64,000 bases of DNA from Gammaproteobacteria bacterium (GTDB lineage: Bacteria > Pseudomonadota > Gammaproteobacteria > DSM-16500), in assembly GCA_013816845.1 (NCBI GenBank), contig JACDDU010000003.1:248001-312000 (forward strand), given 5' to 3'. Each line of letters begins with the position of its first letter. The first letter of the stretch is position 1. This document shows positions 17,584 to 26,818 of this stretch, piece by piece. Made by a program: the position numbers and the translations under genes. The notes beneath the pieces were generated by a model that saw only the letters and a program-made list of their open reading frames with translations, was not told the DNA's origin and did no database searches.

Positions 17584-17742
17584 ACGCAGTTTTTGCTCGC
17601 TTTTCTGAGGACTTCGAGATGGTTTCTTATTTTGCATGGAATTCTGACTCAGGCCAACCCCTCTTTTGGTTAAAGCAAGACCATAGCAATACGGAACGCA
17701 TTTCAGTAGTATAAATTTTAGGATAAATTTTGTAGGGTAGTG

Positions 17743-19458
17743 ATGAAACAATTAATTACCTCACGGCAATTTACAACCTGGCAAATCATTCGCGCCTACT
17801 GGCAATCTGACCAGCGTTATCTCGCATTTGTTTTATTCGCCGTGATCATCGGCATGACCATTGTTTTAGTGGCTTTCGATGTTGTATTTAATTATTGGTA
17901 CAATTATTTTTATAATGCTTTGCAAGCTTACGATAAAAAAGCCGCCGTTCGATTACTCATTATTTTTTTTGCCTTAGCAGCCTTTTATATTGTCTTTGCT
18001 GTCTATCGTTTTTATCTTTCCCAAATGTTTGGATTACGTTGGCGGAAATGGCTGACCAACCAATTTATTAATCGTTGGTTAAAAAATCGTGGTTATTATT
18101 ATCTTGAGCAATTCGACAAACGTGTAGATAACCCTGATCAACGTATTCAAGAAGATGCAGGTGCCTTAGTTAACTTTTCGTTGGATTTAGCCATTGGCAT
18201 TGTGGGAGCGGTTACCACTTTTTTTGCTTTTATTTATATTCTTTGGCAGCTTTCCGGTGTATTGACCATTCCTATAGGGAGTTTAGGTCATTTAAATATT
18301 CCCGGGTATTTAGTCTGGGTCAGTTTAATCTATGCTTTGTTAGGGACTTTAATAACATTTAAAATTGGTCATCCCCTTATTTCCCTTAATTTTGAGCAAC
18401 AACGACGTGAAGCTTCTTTTCGTTATGTTGCGATGGATTTACGGACCCATGCAGAACACGTTGCATTATATCGAGGTGAGGCGCATCAAAAGCATATTTT
18501 GAAAAATTCATTTCGCCGCGTTTTAGATAATTTTTATCTCATAATCATGCGGCAAAAAATGTTGTTATGGTTTACCGCAGGCTATAATCAAGCTGCCGTT
18601 ATTCTGCCTCTCGCTGTTGCTTTACCTAATTATTTTGACAAAGTTTTTTTATTGGGCGGGTTGATGCAAAGCTTGCAAGCATTCGGGCGGGTGCAAGACT
18701 CTCTTTCTTATTTAGTTAATTCATACAATCAAATTGCAAATTGGAAAGCAATTTCAAATCGACTCACTAGTTTTCTTAATCATTTAGATGAGATTGAGCA
18801 TAAAGCTGCGGCACAAAATCATTTGGTCACCACCAGACATGACGAAAATTCTATCATTACGCAAGACATTAATATCGAAACACCACGCAATGAAAAACTT
18901 TTAGTGAAAGTCGACACGACTTTCGAACATGGCCAAAATTATTTAATTACTGGACGATCTGGCATCGGTAAAAGTACTTTTATTCGCGCTTTAGCTGGCA
19001 TTTGGCCCTATGCCTCCGGCAATATTATTTTGCCTCGCGATCAACAAATGATGTTTGTTCCTCAAAAACCTTATATGCCGCTTGGTTCTTTGGCTGATGC
19101 TATTTTATTTCCTCATAAACACGACGCTCATTGGCAGGATGAAATTAAGCAAGCTTTAGAAGAAACCAATTTGTCGAATTTAATCCCGCGCCTGAACGAA
19201 ACAGCGGCATGGTCCGAGCAATTGTCTCCAGGAGAGCAGCAACGGATTGCTTTCGCCCGTATCTTGCTGCATAAACCCGATTGGGTCTTTCTCGATGAAA
19301 GCACATCGATGTTAGATTTAGCGAATGAAGCGTCACTTTATCAGCTGGTAAAAACCAAGCTCCCTCAGTGCTCTATCATCAGCATCGGCCACCGTCCGAG
19401 TATTAATGCATTCCACCACCATGTTGTAGATTTAGAGCAATTTAGTGCGCAGCATTAA
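17743..19458 (+). CDS. ABC transporter, fused permease/ATPase, SbmA/YddA type
   Basis: A 571-residue half-transporter. The N-terminal 330 residues form an ABC_membrane_2/SbmA-BacA-type region: five or six membrane segments, with the family stretch RWRKWLTNQFINRWLKNRGYY (near 105) and DNPDQRIQEDAGALV (near 130). The C-terminal ATPase has Walker A GRSGIGKST (near 406), signature LSPGEQQR (near 495), Walker B WVFLDES and a switch His (GHRPS). ATG 17743 follows a GTG at 17740; GTAGGG precedes it. Family members import peptide antibiotics or cobalamin, or export fatty-acid/peptide cargo; the substrate here is unknown. Confidence 0.9.
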   Translation: MKQLITSRQFTTWQIIRAYWQSDQRYLAFVLFAVIIGMTIVLVAFDVVFNYWYNYFYNALQAYDKKAAVRLLIIFFALAAFYIVFAVYRFYLSQMFGLRWRKWLTNQFINRWLKNRGYYYLEQFDKRVDNPDQRIQEDAGALVNFSLDLAIGIVGAVTTFFAFIYILWQLSGVLTIPIGSLGHLNIPGYLVWVSLIYALLGTLITFKIGHPLISLNFEQQRREASFRYVAMDLRTHAEHVALYRGEAHQKHILKNSFRRVLDNFYLIIMRQKMLLWFTAGYNQAAVILPLAVALPNYFDKVFLLGGLMQSLQAFGRVQDSLSYLVNSYNQIANWKAISNRLTSFLNHLDEIEHKAAAQNHLVTTRHDENSIITQDINIETPRNEKLLVKVDTTFEHGQNYLITGRSGIGKSTFIRALAGIWPYASGNIILPRDQQMMFVPQKPYMPLGSLADAILFPHKHDAHWQDEIKQALEETNLSNLIPRLNETAAWSEQLSPGEQQRIAFARILLHKPDWVFLDESTSMLDLANEASLYQLVKTKLPQCSIISIGHRPSINAFHHHVVDLEQFSAQH

Positions 19459-19506
19459 GGTAAACGTACACTTGACGTGTAGTAAAGCAACTCACTCTAA
19501 ACGTTT

Positions 19507-20322
19507 CTATTTCTGACAAAAATTACAATACACGGTACTCCGACCTGACATACGGATTGTTTTGAGCGTAGAGGCGCAAACGCTGCACGGCAGTCCTTCT
19601 TTTCCATACACTTTAAGTTTCAGCGAAAAATAACCACGGCTTCCATCGGGACTGCGGAAGTCTCGAAAAGTTGTGCCCCCGCTTTTGAGCGCTTTTTTTA
19701 AAACACTTTGAATGGCTTTTACGAGCCGTCCGCTTTGCGCAAGGGTCAAAAGGCCGGCAGCTTTGGTTGGTTTGATACCCGCTTCAAATAAGGCTTCTTG
19801 CGCATAAATATTTCCAATGCCAACAATCACTTTACTATCCATCAAGAGCGATTTTATAGGGAGTTTTCGACGTCTAGTTTGTTCAAACAAGTAAGCAGCG
19901 TTAAACGTTTTGATGAGAGGCTCAATGCCAAGATGTTTTAAAAGTTTATGTTCGGCAAATGGCGCCTCAGTCCAGAGTAGCGCACCAAAGCGCCGGGGGT
20001 CGGTAAATCGTAAAAATGTCCCATTCTGGAAATGTATATCAACGTGATCGTGAGCGCCGGGTGCGCACGGTTCTTGATGAAAATGAAGACGTCCTGACAT
20101 GCCGAGATGAAGGAGTAAAGCACCGTTTTGAAAATGAAAAAGTAAATATTTACCCATTCTGGTTAAATCTAAGACGGTTTTATTGTGTAATTTTTTATCT
20201 AAATCTGCAGGAATAGGCCAGCGCAACTTGAGTTGGCGTAGCGTCACCGACTTAATAACTTGTTGAATAACAAAATTTTTCAATGCTAATCGGGTTGTTT
20301 CTACTTCGGGTAATTCAGGCAT
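19507..20322 (-). CDS. mutM: Formamidopyrimidine-DNA glycosylase
   Basis: A 271-residue base-excision enzyme that removes 8-oxoguanine and formamidopyrimidines and nicks the abasic site. It begins PELPEVETTR after Met, giving the catalytic Pro2 and Glu3. A conserved helix-two-turn-helix with GIGNIYAQEALFEAGI (near 168), FRDFRSPDGSRGYF (near 217) and a C-terminal zinc finger CSVCASTLKTIRMSGRSTVY followed by CNFC complete the domain set. Length is normal. It is divergent from the desaturase gene, with 81 bp between. Confidence 0.96.
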   Translation of the reverse strand: MPELPEVETTRLALKNFVIQQVIKSVTLRQLKLRWPIPADLDKKLHNKTVLDLTRMGKYLLFHFQNGALLLHLGMSGRLHFHQEPCAPGAHDHVDIHFQNGTFLRFTDPRRFGALLWTEAPFAEHKLLKHLGIEPLIKTFNAAYLFEQTRRRKLPIKSLLMDSKVIVGIGNIYAQEALFEAGIKPTKAAGLLTLAQSGRLVKAIQSVLKKALKSGGTTFRDFRSPDGSRGYFSLKLKVYGKEGLPCSVCASTLKTIRMSGRSTVYCNFCQK

Positions 20323-20403
20323 AGGTTTAAATTTCGATCTATATTATAATGATGCGAAACCCAGACTAACTTGTTTGGGCCCATTTTTTAAGAGGAATTT
20401 TGC

Positions 20404-21585
20404 ATGCTTGGTCTGATCCAATTACCCTGGTGGGGCTATTTGCTGGTTCTACTTGGCTTTACTCAACTTACTATTCTTTCGGTTACGATTTATTTACATC
20501 GTTGCCAAGCTCATCGTTCTGTGGATTTGCATCCTATTGTTAGTCATATCTTCCGCTTTTGGTTATGGGTTTCAACAGGGATGGTGACCAAAGAATGGAC
20601 TGCTATTCACCGCAAACATCATGCTCGTGTTGAAACGGATGAAGATCCTCATAGTCCACAAACACGCGGCATTAAAAAAGTCTTTTTTGAAGGGGCTGAA
20701 CTTTACCGTAAAGAAGCGACCAATGCTGAGACTATGGAGCGATATGGTGAAGGTACACCCGATGATTGGATGGAGCGCAATGTTTATACTAAACATTCGA
20801 TGCTTGGCATCCTCTCGATGTTAGCCACCAACATCATCCTTTTTGGTCCTTTAGGTTTGACAATTTGGGCACTTCAAATGGGCTGGATTCCTTTCTTTGC
20901 AGCCGGTGTTGTGAATGGGATTGGACATTTCTGGGGCTATCGAAATTATGAAAGTAAAGATGCTTCACGTAATGTAGTACCGCTCGGTATTTTTATTGGC
21001 GGTGAAGAGTTACACAATAATCATCATGCTTTCGCAAGTTCTGCTAAATTTTCTGCCAAATGGTGGGAGGTTGACGCAGGCTGGATGGTAATTCGTACTT
21101 TACAAGTTTTTGGCTTGGCTAAACCTAAAAGAAAAGTGCCGGAAATTAAAGTTATTCCAGATAAAACATCTATCGATTCCGATACACTCACCGCGCTTAT
21201 CACGTACCGCTTACAAGTTATGGCGCGTTACACCCGCGATGTAATGTTGCCTGCTTTGCGTGAAGAGAAAAAACGTGCAACGAATGATGCAAATAAATCC
21301 TTACTGGATTCGGATGCCGAGACTGCTTTAGTGCGTGAAGCTTCCATTATGCATCCTTCTCACCGTGCTAAATTGGCTAAGGTTTTGGAACATTTTCAAT
21401 CCTTACGCGTGCTGTATCAATTTAGACTGAAGTTGCAGGATATTTGGAGCAGAAGTACCGCAAGTCAAAAAGAGTTATTAGATGCGCTCCATGAATGGTG
21501 TCAGCAAGCTGAAGCCACGCGCATTGAAACGTTACATAATTTCGCGCGTCGATTGAAAACCTACGTTCCGCAAGAAGCTAGATAA
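20404..21585 (+). CDS. Acyl-lipid/acyl-CoA fatty acid desaturase
   Basis: A 393-residue membrane di-iron enzyme. The three histidine boxes are HRCQAHR (near 37), HRKHHA (near 72) and HNNHHA (near 204), in the order of the DesC/stearoyl-CoA delta-9 desaturase family. Hydrophobic pairs lie before the first box and between boxes two and three. The C-terminal 140 residues are a charged helical extension of a type also seen in gammaproteobacterial homologues. It would introduce a cis double bond, probably at C9, into membrane acyl chains. A hairpin follows at 21594-21630. Confidence 0.9.
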   Translation: MLGLIQLPWWGYLLVLLGFTQLTILSVTIYLHRCQAHRSVDLHPIVSHIFRFWLWVSTGMVTKEWTAIHRKHHARVETDEDPHSPQTRGIKKVFFEGAELYRKEATNAETMERYGEGTPDDWMERNVYTKHSMLGILSMLATNIILFGPLGLTIWALQMGWIPFFAAGVVNGIGHFWGYRNYESKDASRNVVPLGIFIGGEELHNNHHAFASSAKFSAKWWEVDAGWMVIRTLQVFGLAKPKRKVPEIKVIPDKTSIDSDTLTALITYRLQVMARYTRDVMLPALREEKKRATNDANKSLLDSDAETALVREASIMHPSHRAKLAKVLEHFQSLRVLYQFRLKLQDIWSRSTASQKELLDALHEWCQQAEATRIETLHNFARRLKTYVPQEAR

Positions 21586-21593
21586 CCTCATGA

Positions 21594-21630
21594 AATTAAG
21601 AAGTAATCTGTTAACGATTGCTTCTTAATT
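21594..21630 (+). terminator. Hairpin downstream of the desaturase gene
   Basis: AATTAAGAAGTAATC at 21594-21608 pairs with GATTGCTTCTTAATT at 21616-21630 (14 of 15 bases) around a 7-base loop. The following tract is pyrimidine-rich (CTTCTTC, then TTTGTCTTTTT) rather than a clean T-run, so termination may be only partial. Confidence 0.55.
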
Positions 21631-21721
21631 CTTCTTCAATTTGTCTTTTTGAAAGTTTAAAGTCAACAGCTAATCGCTGCAAACCCAATCTTTTATAGAG
21701 TAAAAAAAGAGACAGGGGGTA

Positions 21722-21755
21722 AAAAAAGAGGTTGATTTACTGTAAAACCAACCTT
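21722..21755 (-). terminator. Rho-independent terminator of rpmB-rpmG
   Basis: Read on the minus strand, AGGTTGGTTT and AAATCAACCT form a 10-bp stem (one G-T pair) with a 6-base loop, followed by C and seven T. It lies about 40 bp past the rpmG stop. Confidence 0.75.
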
Positions 21756-21795
21756 CAAGACAATCTGGATAAAAAGCGCAGATGAAGCAATATTA

Positions 21796-21990
21796 TTAAA
21801 TCTTCGTTTCTTCAAACAAAACGTGCATGCCATTCTTGCCGGTCTCGGCATTGTAAGCACGGGGATCATAATGCTTCAGCTTTAATTTCTCTGTTGTTTT
21901 CTTTTTGTTTTTTGTGGTCGTCTTAAAGGTACCCGTAGTCTTACCGGCTTTAGTTTTACCCGTGGAGAGCATTTTAATTTTATCGCGCAT
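21796..21990 (-). CDS. rpmG: 50S ribosomal protein L33
   Basis: A 64-residue protein with the L33 core TTTKNKKKTTEKLKLKHYDP and the N-terminus MRDKIKMLSTGKT. It lacks the CxxC pairs of zinc-binding L33, so it is the zinc-independent type. It is about ten residues longer than the E. coli protein, with extra residues after the STGK stretch (AGKTTGTFK) and near the C-terminus (RAYNAETGKNG). It lies 17 bp after rpmB in the standard rpmB-rpmG order and is followed by a strong terminator. Confidence 0.95.
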   Translation of the reverse strand: MRDKIKMLSTGKTKAGKTTGTFKTTTKNKKKTTEKLKLKHYDPRAYNAETGKNGMHVLFEETKI

Positions 21991-22007
21991 GGAAAGTAAC
22001 CTTTTGC

Positions 22008-22247
22008 TTAATTTACAATTTGACTGCGTAATTTCAAGTCGTTAAGTATGGTTTCAATACCATATTTATCGATAATCCGCATACCGCGCGTGCTCACGCG
22101 TAAACGCACAAAACGCTTTTCATTTTCTAACCAAAAACGCTTATATTGTAAATTGGGTAGATAACGACGCTTTGTTTTATTGTTGGCATGTGAGACATTA
22201 TTTCCCACTAAAGGACCTTTGCCAGTGACTGGGCATTTTTTAGCCAT
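22008..22247 (-). CDS. rpmB: 50S ribosomal protein L28
   Basis: A 79-residue large-subunit ribosomal protein. Typical features are [20 protein letters not shown] at the N-terminus, [11 protein letters not shown] and the late [15 protein letters not shown]. It has the zinc-independent form with a single Cys. It is the first gene of rpmB-rpmG; a good sigma70-like promoter lies about 55 bp upstream. Confidence 0.97.
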   Translation of the reverse strand: MAKKCPVTGKGPLVGNNVSHANNKTKRRYLPNLQYKRFWLENEKRFVRLRVSTRGMRIIDKYGIETILNDLKLRSQIVN

Positions 22248-22302
22248 GATGTAGTCTCTATAAAAAATTCATTAAACGAAGGATGATGTTATGAGGGTGC
22301 AA

Positions 22303-22331
22303 CTTATACCAGAATCTCCTTGTGAGAGCAA
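22303..22331 (-). promoter_or_regulatory. Sigma70-like promoter of rpmB-rpmG
   Basis: On the minus strand TTGCTC (22331-22326) and TATAAG (22308-22303) are separated by 17 bp, upstream of rpmB. Match to consensus is 4/6 and 5/6. The position, strand and the ribosomal operon downstream support it. Confidence 0.5.
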
Positions 22332-22405
22332 TATTTTAAAGCAACCTAGCCTCAATTCCATGGGGTGATAATTAACTAGATCGAGTCAGTTTTAGGTAGG
22401 TTTAT

Positions 22406-23614
22406 ATGACGTTAAATCTTGATCGTAAACATATTATTTTAGGGGTGACGGGAAGTATCGCAGCATTCAAAAGTGCTGATCTGACCCGTCGCTTGCGAGA
22501 AGCAGGCGCCATCGTGCGAGTCGTCATGACGGAGAACGCCAAACGGTTTATTACGCCCCTCACCATGCAAGCCCTTTCCGGATTCCCTATCCATGATGAT
22601 TTATTTGATCTGCAGGCAGAAGCTGCAATGGGCCATATTGAGCTCGCGCGATGGGCGGACCTTATTTTGATTGCTCCAGCAACTGCAGATACGATGGCTC
22701 GCATTGCCCATGGTACGGCAAGTGATTTATTAACGACGCTGTGTCTTGCTACACTTGCACCCCTTATGATCGCGCCCGCCATGAATCAGCGCATGTGGCT
22801 TTCCGCACCCACGCAAAATAATTTACAAATCTTGCAAGCCAATCAAGTCCACCTTTTGCAACCGGATCAAGGTAGTCAAGCGTGTGGGGATGTGGGCCCT
22901 GGTCGGATGATGGAACCGCACGCCATTGTGGATGCAGTTGCAAATTTATTTAAAACAGGAAAACTGCAAGGACAGCGCGTTCTCATCACTGCAGGCCCGA
23001 CGGTGGAAGCAATTGATCCCATCCGTTTTATCAGTAACAGCAGTTCTGGAAAAATGGGATATGCCTTAGCTGCGGCAGCACATGCAGCTGGCGCGAAAGT
23101 CACGCTCATCAGTGGTCCTGTGACCCTTAATCCGCCCGAAGGTGTCGATATTATTCCAGTCAAAAGTGCTCAAGAAATGTATGCAGCCGTTATGACGAGG
23201 GCGACAACTTGTCATTTGTTTATAGGCGTTGCTGCGGTGGGTGATTACCGCAGTGAAGCCATTGCGACTCAAAAAATTCATAAAACGGATGCGTCAATGC
23301 AACTGACACTTCACCGTAATCCAGATATTATTACGGCTGTGAGTCAATTAAAACCACGTCCTTTTGTTGTGGGATTTGCAGCAGAAACAGAGGATGTGGT
23401 TAATCAGGCGAGTGCAAAGCGTGTGCGTAAGCAAATGGATATCATTATTGCTAATCGTGTCGGAGAAAAAGTTGGTCTGGGATCCGATGATAACGAAGTG
23501 ACGGTCATTGATGCACATGAGCACGTTGCTTTTCCCCGTATGCCGAAAGAAAAGCTCGCCCGCCAATTGATCGAATTGATTGCACACCGTTATCAAGCGA
23601 GACCCATTGTCTAA
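22406..23614 (+). CDS. coaBC: Bifunctional phosphopantothenoylcysteine decarboxylase/synthetase
   Basis: A 402-residue fused enzyme making 4'-phosphopantetheine precursors for coenzyme A. The N-terminal flavoprotein (CoaC) half shows GVTGSIAAFKSADL, the active-site His in GHIELARWAD (near 76) and PAMNQRMW (near 123). The CoaB half begins VLITAGPTVEAIDPIRFISN (near 193), with SSSGKMGYALA, and later AAVGDYR and a Lys-rich KIHK segment. ATG 22406 is preceded by AGGTAGG. dut follows after 28 bp, the classical coaBC-dut arrangement. Confidence 0.96.
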   Translation: MTLNLDRKHIILGVTGSIAAFKSADLTRRLREAGAIVRVVMTENAKRFITPLTMQALSGFPIHDDLFDLQAEAAMGHIELARWADLILIAPATADTMARIAHGTASDLLTTLCLATLAPLMIAPAMNQRMWLSAPTQNNLQILQANQVHLLQPDQGSQACGDVGPGRMMEPHAIVDAVANLFKTGKLQGQRVLITAGPTVEAIDPIRFISNSSSGKMGYALAAAAHAAGAKVTLISGPVTLNPPEGVDIIPVKSAQEMYAAVMTRATTCHLFIGVAAVGDYRSEAIATQKIHKTDASMQLTLHRNPDIITAVSQLKPRPFVVGFAAETEDVVNQASAKRVRKQMDIIIANRVGEKVGLGSDDNEVTVIDAHEHVAFPRMPKEKLARQLIELIAHRYQARPIV

Positions 23615-23642
23615 TTCACTTTTAATAGATGAGTAATTCATT

Positions 23643-24158
23643 ATGACTGAAAGTTTAAACCATCTATCCAAGCTATCTGATTTATCGTCCAACGTTCCTG
23701 TTAACAAAACGATACAACTTAAAATTTTGGATGCAAGAATCGGAACAACGTATCCTTTACCTCAATACGAAACAAGTCATGCAGCAGGTCTTGATTTACG
23801 CGCTTGCATTGACGCGCCTTTAGCAATATTGCCGAATCAAAGCGTTTTAATTAAAACCGGTATAGCTATCTATATTGCCGATCCTCAGCTTGCCGCCATT
23901 ATTTTACCGCGCTCCGGTTTAGGTCATAAACATGGATTAGTATTAGGTAATTTAGTTGGGTTGATTGATGCAGACTATCAAGGCCCGCTGATGGTTTCTT
24001 GTTGGAACCGGAGTGAAATTGTTTATACAGTCGAACCAGGGGACCGCATTGCACAAATGGTCATCGTACCTATTGTGCGGACAAACTTCGAAGTCGTAGA
24101 AGAATTTGAAGAAACCTCGCGCGGGGAAGGTGGATTTGGTCATTCAGGAAAAAATTAA
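23643..24158 (+). CDS. dut: dUTP diphosphatase
   Basis: A 171-residue trimeric enzyme hydrolysing dUTP to dUMP. All five motifs are visible: [51 protein letters not shown] and the C-terminal [10 protein letters not shown]. Compared with the usual 152 residues it has about 20 extra N-terminal residues (ending [14 protein letters not shown]). The annotated ATG has only a weak GATGAG ribosome site, but no internal ATG offers a shorter start. It lies between coaBC and the PMM/PGM gene, whose ATG is 2 bp after the dut stop. Confidence 0.95.
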   Translation: MTESLNHLSKLSDLSSNVPVNKTIQLKILDARIGTTYPLPQYETSHAAGLDLRACIDAPLAILPNQSVLIKTGIAIYIADPQLAAIILPRSGLGHKHGLVLGNLVGLIDADYQGPLMVSCWNRSEIVYTVEPGDRIAQMVIVPIVRTNFEVVEEFEETSRGEGGFGHSGKN

Positions 24159-24159
24159 A

Positions 24160-25545
24160 ATGATAAAGGACGTTTTAAGCCCGACGATTTTTCGAGCCTA
24201 TGATATTAGAGGGATTGCAGGCGATACACTTAATGCCCAAACGATTTTTCAAATCGGTCAAGCCATCGGCTCCTTAATTCGAGAAAAAGGTGAAACGCAA
24301 ATCGCACTGGCACGTGATGGGCGTTTGTCGGGTCCTGCATTAAGTCAGGCACTTCGCGAAGGGTTATTGGCGACGGGATGTGATGTTACTGATATAGGGC
24401 AAGCACCCACGCCTTTATTGTATTATGCAGCACATGTTTTTACTGAGCATTCAGGCGTAATGCTAACTGGCAGTCACAATCCACCGGATTATAACGGTTT
24501 AAAAATTGTCATCCAGGGTTGTACGCTCGCCGAGGAGGGCATTCGAAATTTATACCAACGCATTCTTGAAAAACGTTTTGTTGTCGGCGCGGGCGTTTAT
24601 CGTCAAGTTAATATAGCCGAACGTTATATTTACCACATGACGCATAATGTTACTTTGGCGCGTCCTCTCAAAATTGTTATTGACGCGGGAAATGGCGTCA
24701 CGGGAGAAATTGCGCCGGCGTTATTTAAACAATTAGGCTGCAATGTCATTCCATTATTTTGTGAAATAGACGGTACTTTCCCCAATCACCATCCCGATCC
24801 TTCGCAAGCTGAGAACATGCAAGATTTAATCAAGGCGGTACGTGAACATCAAGCTGATTTGGGTTTAGCATTTGATGGCGATGGTGATCGCTTAGGTGTT
24901 GTGACGAGTGCTGGAGAAATTATTAATCCAGATCGATTACTCATGGTCTTTGCCAAAGCTTTATTATTAAAAAAACCCCATTCCAAAATTATTTATGATA
25001 TTAAATGTACGCAACATTTGGATAAATTAATCCGCGCTCATCACGGTGTCCCTTTAATGTGGAAAACGGGTCATTCGTTAATTAAAGCCAAAGTTGCAGA
25101 AACCGGAGCGCTATTAGCCGGTGAGATGAGTGGACATTTCTTTTTTAACGATCGGTGGTATGGCTTTGATGACGCACTTTATGCAGGTGCACGCCTACTT
25201 GAAATAGTGTCGGAACAAGCTGAGCTGAGTGCCGAATTTTTTGCAGCTGTCCCTAATAGTGTTAATACCCCCGAATTAAAGATATTAGTCGAAGAAGAAG
25301 AAAAGTTTGCCTTGATGGACCGTTTGCGTGAGCAAGCTCATTTTGCGGATGCAGAAGATATCATTACATTTGATGGAGTACGCGTTAATTTCGCTAAAGG
25401 TTGGGGTTTAGTTCGACCTTCCAATACAAGTCCGTATTTGATTTTACGATTTGAAGCCATCAATGAAACGATGTTAGTCAATATTCAAAACTTATTTCGG
25501 AGTTGGTTGTTATCAGTTAAACCTGATTTAGTTTTACCATTTTAA
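24160..25545 (+). CDS. algC: Phosphomannomutase/phosphoglucomutase
   Basis: A 461-residue alpha-D-phosphohexomutase converting mannose-6-P/mannose-1-P and glucose-6-P/glucose-1-P. The four domains are shown by FRAYDIRGIAG (near 11), the active-site serine loop LTGSHNPPDYNG (near 103), metal-binding FDGDGDRLG (near 239), sugar-binding GEMSGHFFF (near 322) and phosphate-binding RPSNTSPYL (near 425). I take the ATG at 24160 as the start because it yields the family N-terminus and AGGA lies upstream; the frame is open further into dut. It follows coaBC-dut as in Pseudomonas (dut-algC). It supplies sugar nucleotides for LPS or exopolysaccharide. Confidence 0.94.
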   Translation: MIKDVLSPTIFRAYDIRGIAGDTLNAQTIFQIGQAIGSLIREKGETQIALARDGRLSGPALSQALREGLLATGCDVTDIGQAPTPLLYYAAHVFTEHSGVMLTGSHNPPDYNGLKIVIQGCTLAEEGIRNLYQRILEKRFVVGAGVYRQVNIAERYIYHMTHNVTLARPLKIVIDAGNGVTGEIAPALFKQLGCNVIPLFCEIDGTFPNHHPDPSQAENMQDLIKAVREHQADLGLAFDGDGDRLGVVTSAGEIINPDRLLMVFAKALLLKKPHSKIIYDIKCTQHLDKLIRAHHGVPLMWKTGHSLIKAKVAETGALLAGEMSGHFFFNDRWYGFDDALYAGARLLEIVSEQAELSAEFFAAVPNSVNTPELKILVEEEEKFALMDRLREQAHFADAEDIITFDGVRVNFAKGWGLVRPSNTSPYLILRFEAINETMLVNIQNLFRSWLLSVKPDLVLPF

Positions 25546-25591
25546 ATGACAAATAAAAATTAATTAAAATAAGCGAGGCGACTTTAAAAGG

Positions 25592-26818
25592 TTGCCTTTA
25601 ATCGAGTTACTTATGCAGTGTCATGATTATGATATGCTTATTGTCGGCGGCGGCATTGTAGGTTGTGCGCTTGCTGTCATGTTAGCCGCGCAGAAAAATA
25701 AAAAAATTGTAATTTTAGAAACCAATCCCTCTCCACCTACCTGGTCCTCTACTCCTTACCAGCATCGTGTTAGTGCGTTAACCTTATCAACCATGCGTAT
25801 TTTAAAGCACGTGGGGGTGTGGGAAACAATTGCCCATCATCGCGTGAGTTCTTTTGCTGAAATGGTGGTTGTTGATGCTCATCATGCTGAACTACATTTT
25901 AAGGCTGAAATGATCGGGGAGCCAACGTTAGGCTTTATTGTTGAAAACCAACTCTTACATTGGGCATTAGCTGAAAAAGTAAAAGCATTCGACAACATTA
26001 CGTGGGTGCGCCCAGTACAGTTAAACGCTGTGAGTTATGGGGAAGATAAAGTTACATTAACAACTGAACAAGGCGTGTGTTTTTCGGGAAAATTAGCCAT
26101 TGCTTGCGATGGCTCAGGTTCGTGGTTGCGCAGTAAAGCTGGCATAGCGAACCACCAAGTTCATTATAATCAATCAGCACTTGTTACTAATATTAAAAGT
26201 TCAAAACCTCACACTGCCATTGCTCGCCAATTTTTTTTGCAGAACAGTATACTGGCTTTTCTTCCGCTGCAGGATCCTTATCTTTCTTCTATTGTGTGGT
26301 CATTACCCAAAGACGACGCCCTTCGGTTAGTTGATTGTGATGTTTCGTCATTTAAAACTACATTACAGGCTATTTGTTTTGAACAACTAGGCGAAGTGGA
26401 ATGGGTCGCGGAACGACAAATTTTTCCACTCACTCGTGCCAGAGCTGCAAGCTATATTCGCGAACGAATTGCATTGGTGGGTGATGCAGCTCATCTTGTT
26501 CATCCTCTTGCGGGACAAGGTGTGAATTTAGGATTACTTGACGCCGCGTCCTTGGCGGAAGTCTTGAGCGAGACACGTGATCATGATATCGGCGGAATAC
26601 GTCCTTTGCGTCGTTACGAGCGTTGGCGTAAAGCTGACAATTTACCGATGCTGATGATGATTGATAGCTTAGAAAAATTATATCAAAATCAATCTTCGTT
26701 TTTGCAAGCAGCCCGTGTAAAAGGGCTGCAAAGTGTAAACCGATGGGTAACCCTTAAATCTTTTTTAATTAATTATGCCGTAGGTAACCGTCGTTATTTA
26801 CCTAAGATAGGAAGCTAA
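25592..26818 (+). CDS. UbiH/UbiF-family FAD-dependent monooxygenase
   Basis: A 408-residue flavoprotein hydroxylase. The N-terminal Rossmann motif reads LIVGGGIVGCALAV; the second FAD motif GDAAHLVHPLAGQGVNLGLLDAA appears in LVGDAAHLVHPLAGQGVNLG (near 300). This family hydroxylates the ring of ubiquinone precursors (UbiH, UbiI, UbiF); which position cannot be told from sequence inspection. Start: a TTG at 25592 or the ATG at 25613, the latter having GAG 7 nt upstream and giving a more usual N-terminus. The last 17 bases overlap the end of the convergent 651-residue gene. Confidence 0.88.
   Translation: MPLIELLMQCHDYDMLIVGGGIVGCALAVMLAAQKNKKIVILETNPSPPTWSSTPYQHRVSALTLSTMRILKHVGVWETIAHHRVSSFAEMVVVDAHHAELHFKAEMIGEPTLGFIVENQLLHWALAEKVKAFDNITWVRPVQLNAVSYGEDKVTLTTEQGVCFSGKLAIACDGSGSWLRSKAGIANHQVHYNQSALVTNIKSSKPHTAIARQFFLQNSILAFLPLQDPYLSSIVWSLPKDDALRLVDCDVSSFKTTLQAICFEQLGEVEWVAERQIFPLTRARAASYIRERIALVGDAAHLVHPLAGQGVNLGLLDAASLAEVLSETRDHDIGGIRPLRRYERWRKADNLPMLMMIDSLEKLYQNQSSFLQAARVKGLQSVNRWVTLKSFLINYAVGNRRYLPKIGS

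Noticed and set aside
17584-17751. N-terminal extension of the OmpA-like lipoprotein
   Set aside because: It would overlap the divergent exporter gene, has no good ribosome site and would bury the lipoprotein signal.
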